Source: Moorena producens 3L
GTDB lineage: Bacteria; Cyanobacteriota; Cyanobacteriia; Cyanobacteriales; Coleofasciculaceae
Assembly (NCBI RefSeq): GCF_000211815.1
Contig: NZ_GL890840.1
Location: 77,428 to 141,427 of the forward strand
DNA length: 64,000 nt
Direction: 5' to 3'
This document shows positions 19,271-28,566 of the stretch, piece by piece. The notes beneath the pieces were generated by a model, which saw only the letters and a program-made list of their open reading frames with translations, was not told where the DNA came from and did no database searches. Numbering within the stretch: position 1 is the stretch's first letter; the number at the start of each line of letters is the position of its first letter. The translations under genes were made by a program, and so were the position numbers.

Positions 19271-20904
19271 CTACTTTAGAGATTTATGAGGAGTTATCGA
19301 TTCTCTAGCGGCAGCACTCACCCCATCAACGAAAAAAGTCAAAAAGACAAAACAAACCAGCGTCATCCCCACACTCGGATAATCAAAGCTGCTCAGTTGT
19401 TCGGTCAACAATACCCCTAATCCTCCAGCCCCAACTAATCCTACAATGACCGTCTCTCGCATACACACCTCCCAGCGATAGAAATATAAGCCAGAAAACG
19501 AGGTAAATTCATCGGGAATATCCCATAGAGAAACAAGAGTGCTCCTGGAGTTCCTTGTGCTTTTAAGGCTTCTAAAGGAGGCTTTTCCAAATTTTCATTC
19601 ATTTCTGCCATCAACCTGCCAAGGATGCCGATATTATGCAATCCTAGGGCGATCGCACCAGGTAAAACTCCCGGAAACATGACAAACATCACAACTAATG
19701 CCCAAATTGGGGCAGGAATAGCTCTGCAAAACAGTAGTATGATCCTGGTGAATACTAGGATAGACCAGCCTTGTAAGCCAGCTAATCGGGACGCTTTTGG
19801 ACTGGGATTGAGCAATCCCCCTGGTAGCAAAAAATTATGGGCTGCCGGAAAAGACAGAACAATCCCTCCAAGACCAGAACCAGCACTGGCCAGGACAGAC
19901 ATAACTAGAGTTTGTAGTGATAACTTCCACAGCTGCGACAAGGGCACAGCCTTAAAATCGAGGGGAAATGATGCTTGGGCAATCTCACCCAAGAGTTTTT
20001 GAGTTCGGGGAGACCAAAACTTGCTCACATCAGGACTGACATACAAAAACCCCAAACAGCACAAGGCCACTAAAATTAAAACTACTCTTAAATTAATCCG
20101 GCGACGCAAGATGACACTACTGATGTCAATTACAGCGCTTAATAAAACTAGGGCATAGAAAAATGTCCATAGTTGTTCGTAACGAAGAGACTGTAAACTC
20201 AGCAAAATCTCATAGCCCAATCCACCAGCCCCAACCAGCCCAAGTACAGTAGCTGAACGAATGGAACACTCAAAGCGATAGAGGGTGTAAGACAGGAGAT
20301 TTGAAAAGGCTTGCGGAATGATACTGTAAAGAAAGGCCATCAAGGGGGACACGCCACTACTGAGTAATGCCATCAAAGCACCTCGGGGCGTTTCATCCAG
20401 AATTTCTGAGAAGACCTTCGCGACAATTGCCCCATAGGGAATGGCGATGGCCATAATGGCCGCCAGAGGATCTAAACCCCAGATACTGACAAAAAAAACC
20501 CCCCAGATCATCTCATGAATCGCTCTGGGGAAGGCCAGCAGTCCCCGAATTCCCAGCCAGATGGGTTGTCGCAGAGTCCAGTGAGGCAAGACTGTCAACC
20601 ACCAAACCTGGGAGGTGATCACTCCTGCCACCACGCCGAGCAAGATACTCAGGAAAGTGCCGCAGGCGGCATAAGCTAGGGTCGTGAGGGTAGCCTTCAA
20701 GGTCAGGTGCAGAAACTCAGGACTCATTTCGGGGTGCCAACTCGCCCGCAAGAATCGCAAGAGTTGGTAAAATCCTCCCAGATTAACAAGATCTTGCTCA
20801 AAGATACCAGCTTTAACAACCGCCATCCCGATAAAAATGACAAAACAAATTCCCCACAGCAGGCTGCGATTCAGTAATGGTGGACGAGATAAACGTTGAG
20901 TCAT
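19271..20904 (-). pseudogene. PhnE-type ABC transporter permease, double-length, frameshifted near the 3' end
   Basis: Two PhnE-like inner-membrane permease domains in tandem. Domain 1 ends in IRSATVLGLVGAGGLGYEILLSL; domain 2 ends in ETVIVGLVGAGGLGVLLTEQL; this GAGGLG segment is the coupling loop that contacts the ATPase. The main frame (19441-20904) ends at RFLAYISIAGRCVCERRSL. The rest of domain 2 continues in another frame (19271-19468). Adding one T in the run near 19481 would restore RFLAYIFYRWEVCMRETVIV, so a single-base deletion separates the halves. It may be a real mutation or a homopolymer sequencing error. Context (ATPase, binding protein, selD) suggests uptake of a selenium oxyanion or phosphonate-like anion. 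Confidence 0.85.
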
Positions 20905-21427
20905 CTAAGTTATTGCAACGGAAGTATATTAGTTTAATAGTATTTTGGTTTCAAGGGAACAGTGGATAAAGTAACAGGAAACATAAAACGGTTAACAGCG
21001 AACACAAATAGATATTTATAGAATACCATCACCCCATAAAAATAGAGTTTAATGGACATAATTAGCCATAGATAAATGGTAAAAATGGTAGTGGGAAAGA
21101 TGTAATGATTTAGCTAGGTTGTAGTCAAGGCTTCGGGAGTTAAAATCAATACTTTGGTACCGCTACCATCGTTAATAAGGTTCAATTTTTAATCAATTGT
21201 TGACCCGCTTAGTCTGATTGCTGTGACTCTATTAAAGATTATTTAGAGATGTCTAATACTAAATCAGGTTTAATAATACTATATTCAAAACAATCAAAGT
21301 CTTTGCCTAGAATTGATTTGAGGATTTAGGTAAATAACCTATAATAACCGAATTTGGTATAGTGTGTCTTAAACTTTACTCCGAGTGCTATATAAGTTGA
21401 GACGGAACGGTTCCTGAAAATTGAAAA
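20905..21427. other. Intergenic region within the transporter cluster
   Basis: About 520 AT-rich bases separate the permease and ATPase genes, although transporter operons are normally tight. I see no gene, IS end or family repeat. It may be eroded mobile DNA or hold a promoter for the permease gene. Confidence 0.4.
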
Positions 21428-22195
21428 CTATACATTGATCAGATCAGTTTCTGTAGCATATAATTTGTCGATCATGGTCTGAGACAAAACCCCTGGAGGA
21501 ACATCAAAGACAATCTGTCCCCGTTGCAATCCCACCAAGCGATCGCAATGACTGCAGGCGAATTCGAGAGAATGGAGACTAGTTACTAATGTCTTTCCCC
21601 CGGTTTCACTTATCTCCTTGAGCAAATCCATAATTTCCCGACTCATTTGCCTGTCCAGGTTAGAAATCGGTTCATCAGCAAGAATCACGTCAGGATTTTG
21701 CACCAGCACTCTAGCTAAGGCAACCCGTTGTTGCTGTCCTCCAGACAGTTCCTCGGTGGGTGCATAAAGCTTTTCGGGAATTCCTACCTGAGCTAAAGCC
21801 TTGAGAGCAGTGTCTACCTCTTGGGGAAACAATAAAGAAACAAGGGCTTTCATCAATGACCAGCGTCCTAAATGACCCGCATTAACGTTATGAATCACCC
21901 GGAGGTTATTGACTAGATTGAACTGTTGGTAAACGGTGCCAAGGCGACGCTGTACCTGACGCAATTGGCGCGGGGAGATTCTAGCTAGATTACGACCTAA
22001 GACCCAGACTTCTCCTTTACTGGGGAGTAAGATGCCATTGAGCAGGCGGATCAAAGTACTTTTACCTGCACCACTCGCCCCGACTAGGGCAACTCGTTCC
22101 CCAGGATAAATCTTGAGGTTAAGGTTAGTCAATGCCCGAAACTGGCCAAATTGCTGGGATACCTGTTTGAGTTCAAAGATAGGAATTTTAGTCAT
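21428..22195 (-). CDS. PhnC-type ABC transporter ATP-binding protein
   Basis: A 255-residue cytoplasmic ABC ATPase. Walker A GASGAGKSTLIRLLNG, Q-loop VYQQFNLV, signature LSGGQQQRVALARVL, Walker B VILADEPISNLD and the H-loop SLHSLEFA are all intact. The NLRVIHNVNAGHLGRWS segment is characteristic of the PhnC group. It belongs with the permease (downstream) and binding protein (upstream) of the same strand. Substrate by motif alone would be phosphonate; the neighbouring selD fusion makes selenate or selenite uptake the better guess. Confidence 0.92.
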   Translation of the reverse strand: MTKIPIFELKQVSQQFGQFRALTNLNLKIYPGERVALVGASGAGKSTLIRLLNGILLPSKGEVWVLGRNLARISPRQLRQVQRRLGTVYQQFNLVNNLRVIHNVNAGHLGRWSLMKALVSLLFPQEVDTALKALAQVGIPEKLYAPTEELSGGQQQRVALARVLVQNPDVILADEPISNLDRQMSREIMDLLKEISETGGKTLVTSLHSLEFACSHCDRLVGLQRGQIVFDVPPGVLSQTMIDKLYATETDLINV

Positions 22196-22225
22196 TGGTG
22201 ATTAGTGATAAGCTCTTCAGCATTT

Positions 22226-22420
22226 GGCGTTGCTTAATAATGGAATGATTTGAATAGTTTTGTGGAATGGGCATCTTCCGTGTTCCTGGCGGTGCGACCG
22301 GTGGCGAATTTAATTCGACGACTGTAAACGCACCGGATCTTTTCGGGCTAGCAGGATGCCCAGCCTACTCCTATTCAGCGCTAAGATTCAACAACTTCAT
22401 TCCTTGACTGACGCAACGTC
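22226..22420. repeat. MITE-like ~195-bp repeat, intact copy
   Basis: It begins GGCGTTGCTTAATAATGGAA and ends CATTCCTTGACTGACGCAAC followed by GTC, so the termini form an imperfect inverted repeat (GGCGTTGC/GCAACGtC, GGAATGA/TCATTCC). Inside are GGGCATCTT...GGATGCCC and a GGTGCGACC...GCGCACC-type palindrome. A second copy is split into halves at 45753-45891 and 51134-51224 by the 5.2-kb IS block. Confidence 0.75.
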
Positions 22421-22499
22421 ACCTAAAGTGCTCAAAGGGAACAGCGGATCTGCGGATAAAGAAACGGGGAATAACCAATTTAAATGCAGATCAGCTTAT

Positions 22500-23420
22500 T
22501 TACTTAATCTTGCCAATTTTCCGTCCAATTGCCTCAATTTCGGAATAGTTGTCATTTTTTGTAGAAATAAATTTAGTAGCTCCAAATAAGTCAAGAATTT
22601 CTTTTTGCTCGGGAACATTAGGATCTAGCTTTAACAAGGCGGCTTGAACCCGCTCAACAAAATCATCCCCGTAGCGTTCTTTGACTTTAGGATTAATCAC
22701 CCAGTGATAATCATAGTAAGCTGGAGTTCGCCAAATCAACTCTACTTTTTTTAAGTCCACATTTCCAGCTGCAACGCGACTCTTCCAGACCTGTTCGTTC
22801 AAGGCTCCTACCTTGTAGCTCCCTGCCTCAACCAATTGAATTGTGGCATCGTGGGATTTGGAAAACCCAACTTCACCTTGAAAATCGTCTAAGGTTACCC
22901 CTGCTTGTTGGAGAAAATACTGGGGCATCAAGCGTCCAGAGGTAGATGACTCGCTGCCAAAGGTTAAGGTATGACCTTTCAAAACTTTTAAATCTTTAAT
23001 GTTCTTAATGGGTTTGATCCCACTGCTTTTATTGGCGATAAAAACGGTGTGAAATTCAGCATCAATATCCCGTTGAGCGATCGCTTCAGCCTCTTCTACC
23101 TGTAACCGTGCTTGAACCCCAGTCAGTCCACCAAACCAGACCAGATCCAAGTCCCCCACCCGAAAAGCTGTTACCGCTGCTGCATAGTCAATCACAGGCT
23201 TGTATTCTACCGGAACCTTTAACTCTGCTTCTAGGTAAGCTGCAAGCTTGCCGTAGAGTCGCTGTAACTTTTCAGGATCTTGATCGGGGATTGCTCCAGT
23301 GGTAAAAGATTGAACCTTAGCCCCATTTCCAGACGAAGATGTAGAATCGGAGCTAGGGGCACAGGCAGTAACCGGTAGTAATAGGACTAAAATAAAACCT
23401 AGTAAGATTTTTTTGTTCAT
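22500..23420 (-). CDS. PhnD-like substrate-binding lipoprotein, putative selenium-oxyanion transporter
   Basis: A 306-residue periplasmic binding protein. It has a lipoprotein signal peptide (KKILLGFILVLLLPVTAC, lipid-modified Cys at ~20) followed by a Ser-rich linker. The PhnD-type fold shows in GAIPDQDPEKLQRLYGKLA, YAAAVTAFRVGDLDLVWFGG, TFGSESSTSGRLMPQYFLQQ and the VGALNEQVW region. From memory, one annotated subgroup of these proteins is described as a putative selenate transporter component because its genes lie next to selD, as here. The transport substrate is an inference from context. It is encoded divergently from the selD fusion, sharing a ~245-base promoter region. Confidence 0.87.
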   Translation of the reverse strand: MNKKILLGFILVLLLPVTACAPSSDSTSSSGNGAKVQSFTTGAIPDQDPEKLQRLYGKLAAYLEAELKVPVEYKPVIDYAAAVTAFRVGDLDLVWFGGLTGVQARLQVEEAEAIAQRDIDAEFHTVFIANKSSGIKPIKNIKDLKVLKGHTLTFGSESSTSGRLMPQYFLQQAGVTLDDFQGEVGFSKSHDATIQLVEAGSYKVGALNEQVWKSRVAAGNVDLKKVELIWRTPAYYDYHWVINPKVKERYGDDFVERVQAALLKLDPNVPEQKEILDLFGATKFISTKNDNYSEIEAIGRKIGKIK

Positions 23421-23664
23421 TGTTTTTTTTCTTGATCATCAAACTGTGAAGATTATACTTTGGCTAAGGTAAAAATTTAATTTTTTTATCCCAGATTCCG
23501 CCGATCAAGTTGTAGTATTAAAGTAATACGCTAATTCTGTGTAGCTTGGCGATTTTTTTTACCTATAAATAGTTAATTTTGCTAAATATTAAATTTGGCG
23601 CTATCGGTGTTTGATAAGCCACAGATAAAGCCTGATTATTACGTATGACACTGTCAAGTCTGGC

Positions 23665-26145
23665 ATGTGGGTTTTATTGAACCAAAATTTAGATAAACTG
23701 AAGACAGCTTTTTCAATTTTTTCAACGGGTCTCATGCAGGCAGCTCCTCAACCGATCACCACAGATTTAGTCTTAGTTGGCGGTGGTCACAGCCATGCGA
23801 TCGCTCTCAAAAAGTTTGCCATGAAACCTCTGCCTGGTGTCCGTATAACCCTGATTACCGACAATGCCCACACTCCCTATTCGGGAATGCTACCAGGTCA
23901 TGTTGCCGGTTTTTACAGCTACGATGAAGCTCACATCGACTTGCGTCGTCTGGCGGTGTTTTCCAAAGCCCAGTTATATTTAGACCAAGGGATTGGTCTG
24001 GAGTTAACTGAAAAGAAAGTCATTTGTGCCAATCATCCCCCTGTTGCCTTTGATTATTTATCCATTGATATTGGCAGTACGCCAGCAACGGTTGGAACAC
24101 CTGGTGCAGCTAAGTATTCGATTCCTGCTAAACCGGTTCCCCTGTTTTTAGCAGCCTGGGAGCAAATCGCTGCCCAGGTGGAACAAAATCCCATGGACCC
24201 TTTCACCTTGGGTATTGTTGGGGGTGGAGCTGGTGGAGTAGAACTCGCCCTCAACATGCAAGCAAAATTGCATGGAATATTAACCGATGCTGGTCAACCG
24301 ACGGAGAAGTTACAAGTTCATTTATTCCATCGAGGCACACAACTGTTACCTCAGCACAATAGGTCGGTCAGCCGTCACTTAGAAAAAATTTTCTTGCAGC
24401 GAGGCATTAGGCTTCATTTAGGGGAAAGGGTCAGTGAAATAGCTGCTAATGGCGATGACCATCCACTGGGAGCATGCCCAAGTTACACAAACATTAGTAG
24501 TGAGAGCATCTTGCTCCCTGGAAATACGGAAAACGAGCAAGATGCTCCCAGTACAAATTTACAAAAATGGGTTATCTGCGACTCTGGCTTAAAAATCGCA
24601 TGCCACCATGTCTTTTGGGTGACTCAAGCTTCGGCTCCCAGTTGGATTAAAGCCTCAGGACTGGCTACCGATGAGCGAGGGTTCGTTCTCGTTGCCGATA
24701 CCTTACAGTCGATTTCCCATCCCCATGTCTTTGCTACTGGAGATATTGCCACCATGCAAAACTACCAGCGGCCCAAAGCTGGGGTATTTGCTGTTCGTCA
24801 GGGAAAGCCATTATTTGAAAACCTGCGACGGATTGTCTTAGGGCAAAAACTGCTCCCTTATCATCCCCAGGCCCGATATTTAAGTTTAATTGGCACCGGG
24901 GACAAACAAGCGATCGCTTCTTGGTCATTTTTGGAGTGGCGCTCACCGCTGCTGTGGCTATGGAAAGACCAAATTGACCGCAAATTCATGGATAAGTTTG
25001 ACGATTTACCGTCAATGGAAGCGGAACAACCAAGCAGTAGGGGAGATCAAGAGTCCCAAAGACAAGAAGACAATCTCTCCAGTTCCCTGTTGCCATCACC
25101 GATTAGCAAACCCAAAATGCACTGTGCAGGCTGTGGTTCAAAGGTCGGTAGTACAATCCTAGAAAAGGTGATCAAACGGCTGCCGATCATGGGAGGAGCC
25201 GATATTATGATTGGATTGGGGGACCCAGATGACGCAGCTGTTTTGCAAGTTCCAGCCGGTCAACTGCTGGTACAGACAGTCGATTATTTTCGTAGCTTGA
25301 TCGATGACCCCTATATCTTCGGTCAAGTTGCCAGCAATCACTGTTTGAGTGACATTTTTGCCATGGGAGCAACCCCTCAAAGTGCCTTAGCCATCGTCAC
25401 CATTCCCTACGGGACAGACGAAAAGATCGAGGAAACTCTCTATCAATTGATGTCGGGAGCCAATAAAATCCTCCAAGACTGTCAGAGTCCCTTAATTGGT
25501 GGTCATACCACTGAAGGCGCGGAATTAGCCTTTGGTCTGTCCTGCAACGGGCTAGTTCATCCCAACCAACTTTTGCGCAAAAGCGGGATGAAACCGGGGC
25601 AAGTGTTGATTCTAACCAAAGCTATTGGTACAGGAACACTGTTTGCAGCTGATATGCGCTACCAAGCTAAAGGTCGCTGGATTGAGCAGGCCCTTGAATC
25701 CATGTTGCTCTCCAATCAAACCGCTGCCCAAGTCCTTCTTGAATCCGGCGCAACAGCCTGCACTGACATTACTGGATTTGGGCTGTTCGGACACCTGTTC
25801 GAGATGGTAAAAGCCTCCCAAGTGGGCGTTGAATTAGACTTAGATACCATACCGATTTTGCCAGGAGCCATAGAAACGGTGCAAGCAGGAATTACCAGTT
25901 CCCTACACCCTCAAAATTTACGACTAGCCATCTACATCAATAATGCTACCCAGGCTAGTGATTTAGCCAAATACCAGTTGTTATTTGACCCTCAAACCTC
26001 TGGTGGACTCCTGGCTGCTATTCCAGCTGAAAACCTTGATGAATGTATCAAGAAGTTGAAAACATTTGGTCACAAGCAAAGCTCCTTGATTGGTAGGGTT
26101 ATTCCTGCTCCGGAAAGTATGCCAATTACCCTGAATATTGGCTAA
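23665..26145 (+). CDS. selD: NADH-dehydrogenase-like flavoprotein fused to selenophosphate synthetase (SelD)
   Basis: An 826-residue fusion. Residues ~30-400 form a pyridine-nucleotide-disulfide oxidoreductase domain of the NDH-2 type (LVLVGGGHSHAIALKKF for FAD; LGIVGGGAGGVELALNM for NAD(P)H; FATGDIATM near its end). A polar linker (~450-475) precedes the SelD domain starting near 483: HCAGCGSKVG with catalytic Cys and Lys, then LGDPDDAAVL, VQTVDYFRSLIDDPY, SDIFAMGA and GGHTTEGAE. SelD makes selenophosphate from selenide and ATP, for selenocysteine or 2-selenouridine. The flavoprotein half might reduce selenium species for the synthetase; that is an inference. An ATG at 23734 is an alternative start. 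Confidence 0.93.
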   Translation: MWVLLNQNLDKLKTAFSIFSTGLMQAAPQPITTDLVLVGGGHSHAIALKKFAMKPLPGVRITLITDNAHTPYSGMLPGHVAGFYSYDEAHIDLRRLAVFSKAQLYLDQGIGLELTEKKVICANHPPVAFDYLSIDIGSTPATVGTPGAAKYSIPAKPVPLFLAAWEQIAAQVEQNPMDPFTLGIVGGGAGGVELALNMQAKLHGILTDAGQPTEKLQVHLFHRGTQLLPQHNRSVSRHLEKIFLQRGIRLHLGERVSEIAANGDDHPLGACPSYTNISSESILLPGNTENEQDAPSTNLQKWVICDSGLKIACHHVFWVTQASAPSWIKASGLATDERGFVLVADTLQSISHPHVFATGDIATMQNYQRPKAGVFAVRQGKPLFENLRRIVLGQKLLPYHPQARYLSLIGTGDKQAIASWSFLEWRSPLLWLWKDQIDRKFMDKFDDLPSMEAEQPSSRGDQESQRQEDNLSSSLLPSPISKPKMHCAGCGSKVGSTILEKVIKRLPIMGGADIMIGLGDPDDAAVLQVPAGQLLVQTVDYFRSLIDDPYIFGQVASNHCLSDIFAMGATPQSALAIVTIPYGTDEKIEETLYQLMSGANKILQDCQSPLIGGHTTEGAELAFGLSCNGLVHPNQLLRKSGMKPGQVLILTKAIGTGTLFAADMRYQAKGRWIEQALESMLLSNQTAAQVLLESGATACTDITGFGLFGHLFEMVKASQVGVELDLDTIPILPGAIETVQAGITSSLHPQNLRLAIYINNATQASDLAKYQLLFDPQTSGGLLAAIPAENLDECIKKLKTFGHKQSSLIGRVIPAPESMPITLNIG

Positions 26146-26479
26146 AGAGAAAACGCGAGCATTAAGCTGACCGCTGAATGCTTACGGAACTCCTAAAGCT
26201 GAAAGCCCCGTGTTTTCAAACCAGGGATGAAAGCTCGTAGCGACTTTAGTCGCCGTGAATAAAATCTCGACTTTTGCTTAACACTTTTATACAAGCCTGT
26301 TAAGATAAATATATATCGAATAAAGTCGAAATTCGGTGATTATTATAGAGTTCAAAGCCAAAGGGAAAAAGTCTCAGTATTCATCGATAGATGAAGATAT
26401 CCGGACAGTTAAGTTCATCTGAAATAGCTGCATCCGTCTATGGTTGGACAACAATGGTACAGGGAAAAGTGACCTTAGC
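26146..26479. other. Intergenic relics downstream of selD
   Basis: The stretch contains a TAAGCTGACC...GCTGAATGCTTACG hairpin-family remnant (near 26152-26188), a GAAAGCCCCGTGTTTTCAAA segment resembling left ends of IS200/IS605 elements (near 26200), and the small hairpin AGCGACTTTAGTCGCC (near 26238). No gene is supported. Confidence 0.4.
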
Positions 26480-26745
26480 CGATATTCCAAAATCCTTTAC
26501 AGAATTTTTTGAGATGAGGTTTTCACAGCAAAAAATATCCCGATTTTCCCATTGAGTAAGAGAGCGTATCCACTCTTAGCAGCACCTGTATCAAAAACCT
26601 TGGAAATAATACCAGCCTCTCTAACTTAGGCTTCACAATAAATCCAAGCTTCTAGGGTGATATCTTTGGCAATTTTAAATTCAGGCTGATTTCCCAAATC
26701 GATATAATCATCCTGACCATCAAAAGTGAGAACAGTCTGTTAGGA
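26480..26745 (-). pseudogene. Relic of a LamG/concanavalin-like jelly-roll domain gene
   Basis: Read on the minus strand from ~26743, the DNA encodes QTVLTFDGQDDYIDLGNQP, then EFKIAKDITLEAWIYCEA, a stop, and GIISKVFDTGAAKSGYALLL. This is the characteristic FDG-DDYIDLG...ITLEAWI pattern of LamG-like (laminin-G/pentraxin) domains of large secreted proteins. Stops and at least one frameshift (near 26490) interrupt it, and no start or signal peptide remains. The fragment is a leftover between selD and the tnpB element. Confidence 0.6.
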
Positions 26746-26828
26746 AGACACAGAAGATGCCGAGGGTCTTTTCCTACCAAAACTTCTTGAAATGTGAGAG
26801 CCTTGTGTCTTTAGACCGAGGGTGAAAC

Positions 26829-26857
26829 AGAGAGACTGGGTTGACCCAGTCGTGTCT
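26829..26857. terminator. Hairpin just after the small RHH-like gene
   Basis: AGAGACTGGG-TTGA-CCCAGTC with an outer AGAGA/TCTCT pairing. It lies two bases beyond the stop of the minus-strand gene at 26860 and could be its terminator, or part of the left end of the tnpB element. Confidence 0.45.
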
Positions 26858-26859
26858 CT

Positions 26860-27057
26860 TTAGTCTTTCTTTATTTCAGATCTAATAATTTTTTCTACAA
26901 GTTCTCCCACACTGGTATTTGATTCTCTAGCTGATAATTGAAGCCACTTCCAAGTAGTCCCAGTTAGCCAAACGGTATGGGGCTTCTTCAATTCATCATG
27001 ATGTACGGGTACTCCCCGCATTCTTTTTCTGGTTTTCCGCTCATTTATTGTTGACAT
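26860..27057 (-). CDS. Small ribbon-helix-helix-like protein, divergent to tnpB
   Basis: A 65-residue basic protein from the ATG at 27057; a longer frame from a TTG at 27114 overlaps the tnpB start region and is less likely. The C-terminal half (HTVWLTGTTWKWLQLSARES, then NTSVGELVEKIIRSE) fits a CopG/Arc-type ribbon-helix-helix: a short beta strand, helix, N-T-S turn, helix. The N-terminal third is rich in Arg/Lys. Its start is 58 bases from the presumed tnpB start in the opposite direction, so it may be a passenger regulator of the element. I do not recognise the exact family. Confidence 0.55.
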   Translation of the reverse strand: MSTINERKTRKRMRGVPVHHDELKKPHTVWLTGTTWKWLQLSARESNTSVGELVEKIIRSEIKKD

Positions 27058-27114
27058 ATTCAGAACCAACGTCTTTACTAAGAGTATATTAAAAAAACAA
27101 GGAGGTGATGACAA

Positions 27115-28548
27115 CTGTACAAGACCATTCCAGTCAAAGCTAGTTTTTCAGAGGAGGAAAAAGCCTTTTGGTTGTTCCAATGCGAGAATGCTAATAGCCT
27201 AGGGAATTGTGCAACTTATTATGCGAAGCAAAAACATTACTCTTGGTTGGAGCAACAACCAGAAGCTTATACTACTTTCTGGAGAGGGGATGTGTTGAGA
27301 TATGGGTGGAAGACCTATAAGTGCAGGGTAAAATACGCAGAACTTTGTAAAGAACTAAAAGAGAACCCTCACTATAGAGCGATGGCAGCTCAGTCTGCTC
27401 AACAAACCCTTAAGTCTGTGGCTGAATCAATAACAAGTTATAACAAATTAGTTGGACTTTACTATAAAGGAGAAGTTGATAGGCCAAAACTTCTTAGATA
27501 TAGAAAAAAAGGCGGATTGGCTGCTGTTACTTTTCCTAAGCAAGCTTTGACTTACAGGAATGGGTTCTTCTATCCCTCAATCAGTAAAGAGAGTAAACCT
27601 GAACTGCTTTGTGATATAACTTTGTCCCCTCCAGATTTTATTGATTCAGATTGGGTTAAGGAGGTCACTGTCCGACCATGCTTAGGCCAATTATGGATCG
27701 ACTGGGTCATAGATGACGGGAAACAGCCCATAGACCTTAACCCCAGTCTTGACTACTCTCAAGCGTGGAGCTTCGATCATGGTGGAGATAACTGGCTAAC
27801 AGGTTTATCGACTCATGGGAAAAGTCTGATTATTGATGGGCGAAAACTAAAGTCAATGAACCAGGGTTATGCTCGTCTAGTTGCAAAATATAAAACCGGA
27901 AAGTCTGATTTTTATTGGGATGCTAACTTAGATAGAGTTCAACTGAAGCGAAACAACCAGATGCGGGATACAGTCAATAAAACGGCTCGCTTTATTGTTA
28001 ATCGCTGCCTCAATGACCGAATTGGCAACATTGTGATTGGTTGGAACGAACGACAAAAAGATTCAATAAATATAGGTCGAAAAGGGAATCAAACATTTGT
28101 CGTAATCCCGACAAAGAGACTAATAGAAAGATTGAAACAATTATGCCCAGAGTATGGTATTAAACTGACAGTAACAGAAGAGTCTTATACAAGCAAGGCG
28201 TCATACTTAGACGAAGACCCATTACCAAGACACGGTGAAAAACCCAGTGGATGGCAACCTTCGGGAAAAAGAGTAAGGCGTGGACTGTATAGGACAAAGC
28301 AAGGATACCTAGTCAATGCAGACTGTAATGGTGCGGGAAACATTGCTAGGAAAGTAGCCAAACAGTTAGGTCTAGACCTAACCAAGGTGGGTAGGGGAGC
28401 TTTGACACTCCCGCATCGGTATGACGTTTTTAATTCTCTTAAAAAATCATATCGAATGAGAAGTGTTCGCGAAGCGTCGGCGAAAGCCGATAGCAGTACG
28501 GGAAAACCGCTGCTGCGTAACATCCTCATAGAATCCTCCGTGTTTTAA
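27115..28548 (+). CDS. tnpB: TnpB-family RNA-guided nuclease/transposase-associated protein lacking the zinc ribbon
   Basis: An IS200/IS605-group TnpB of ~477 residues. The RuvC-like centre is visible: Asp in [13 protein letters not shown], the [16 protein letters not shown] segment with the Glu, and the final Asp in [16 protein letters not shown]. The usual two CxxC pairs are missing; the region between reads [17 protein letters not shown]. The frame is open back to a CTG at 27115, nine bases after AGGAGG, giving [20 protein letters not shown], the usual family start; the first standard start is a TTG at 27172, so CTG initiation or a mutated start is implied. A dispersed GTTCGCG-repeat (28465-28490) lies in frame near the C-terminus. 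No tnpA is present. Confidence 0.8.
   Translation: MYKTIPVKASFSEEEKAFWLFQCENANSLGNCATYYAKQKHYSWLEQQPEAYTTFWRGDVLRYGWKTYKCRVKYAELCKELKENPHYRAMAAQSAQQTLKSVAESITSYNKLVGLYYKGEVDRPKLLRYRKKGGLAAVTFPKQALTYRNGFFYPSISKESKPELLCDITLSPPDFIDSDWVKEVTVRPCLGQLWIDWVIDDGKQPIDLNPSLDYSQAWSFDHGGDNWLTGLSTHGKSLIIDGRKLKSMNQGYARLVAKYKTGKSDFYWDANLDRVQLKRNNQMRDTVNKTARFIVNRCLNDRIGNIVIGWNERQKDSINIGRKGNQTFVVIPTKRLIERLKQLCPEYGIKLTVTEESYTSKASYLDEDPLPRHGEKPSGWQPSGKRVRRGLYRTKQGYLVNADCNGAGNIARKVAKQLGLDLTKVGRGALTLPHRYDVFNSLKKSYRMRSVREASAKADSSTGKPLLRNILIESSVF
28465..28490 (+). repeat. Dispersed GTTCGCG repeat inserted in frame in tnpB
   Basis: GTTCGCGAAGCGTCGGCGAA followed by AGCCGA, a variant of the hairpin repeat family, encodes VREASAKAD inside the C-terminal tail of TnpB without breaking the frame. 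Confidence 0.55.
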
Positions 28549-28566
28549 CCGGGGGAGATGTCAATA
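28530..28566 (+). repeat. Right end of the tnpB element abutting the shell-1 gene
   Basis: GAATCCTCCGTGTTTTAACC followed by GGGGGAGATGTCAA is the GGGGGA-GATGTCAA terminus typical of these elements. It overlaps the stop codons of both tnpB (28546-28548) and the convergent encapsulin gene (28545-28547). Confidence 0.6.
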
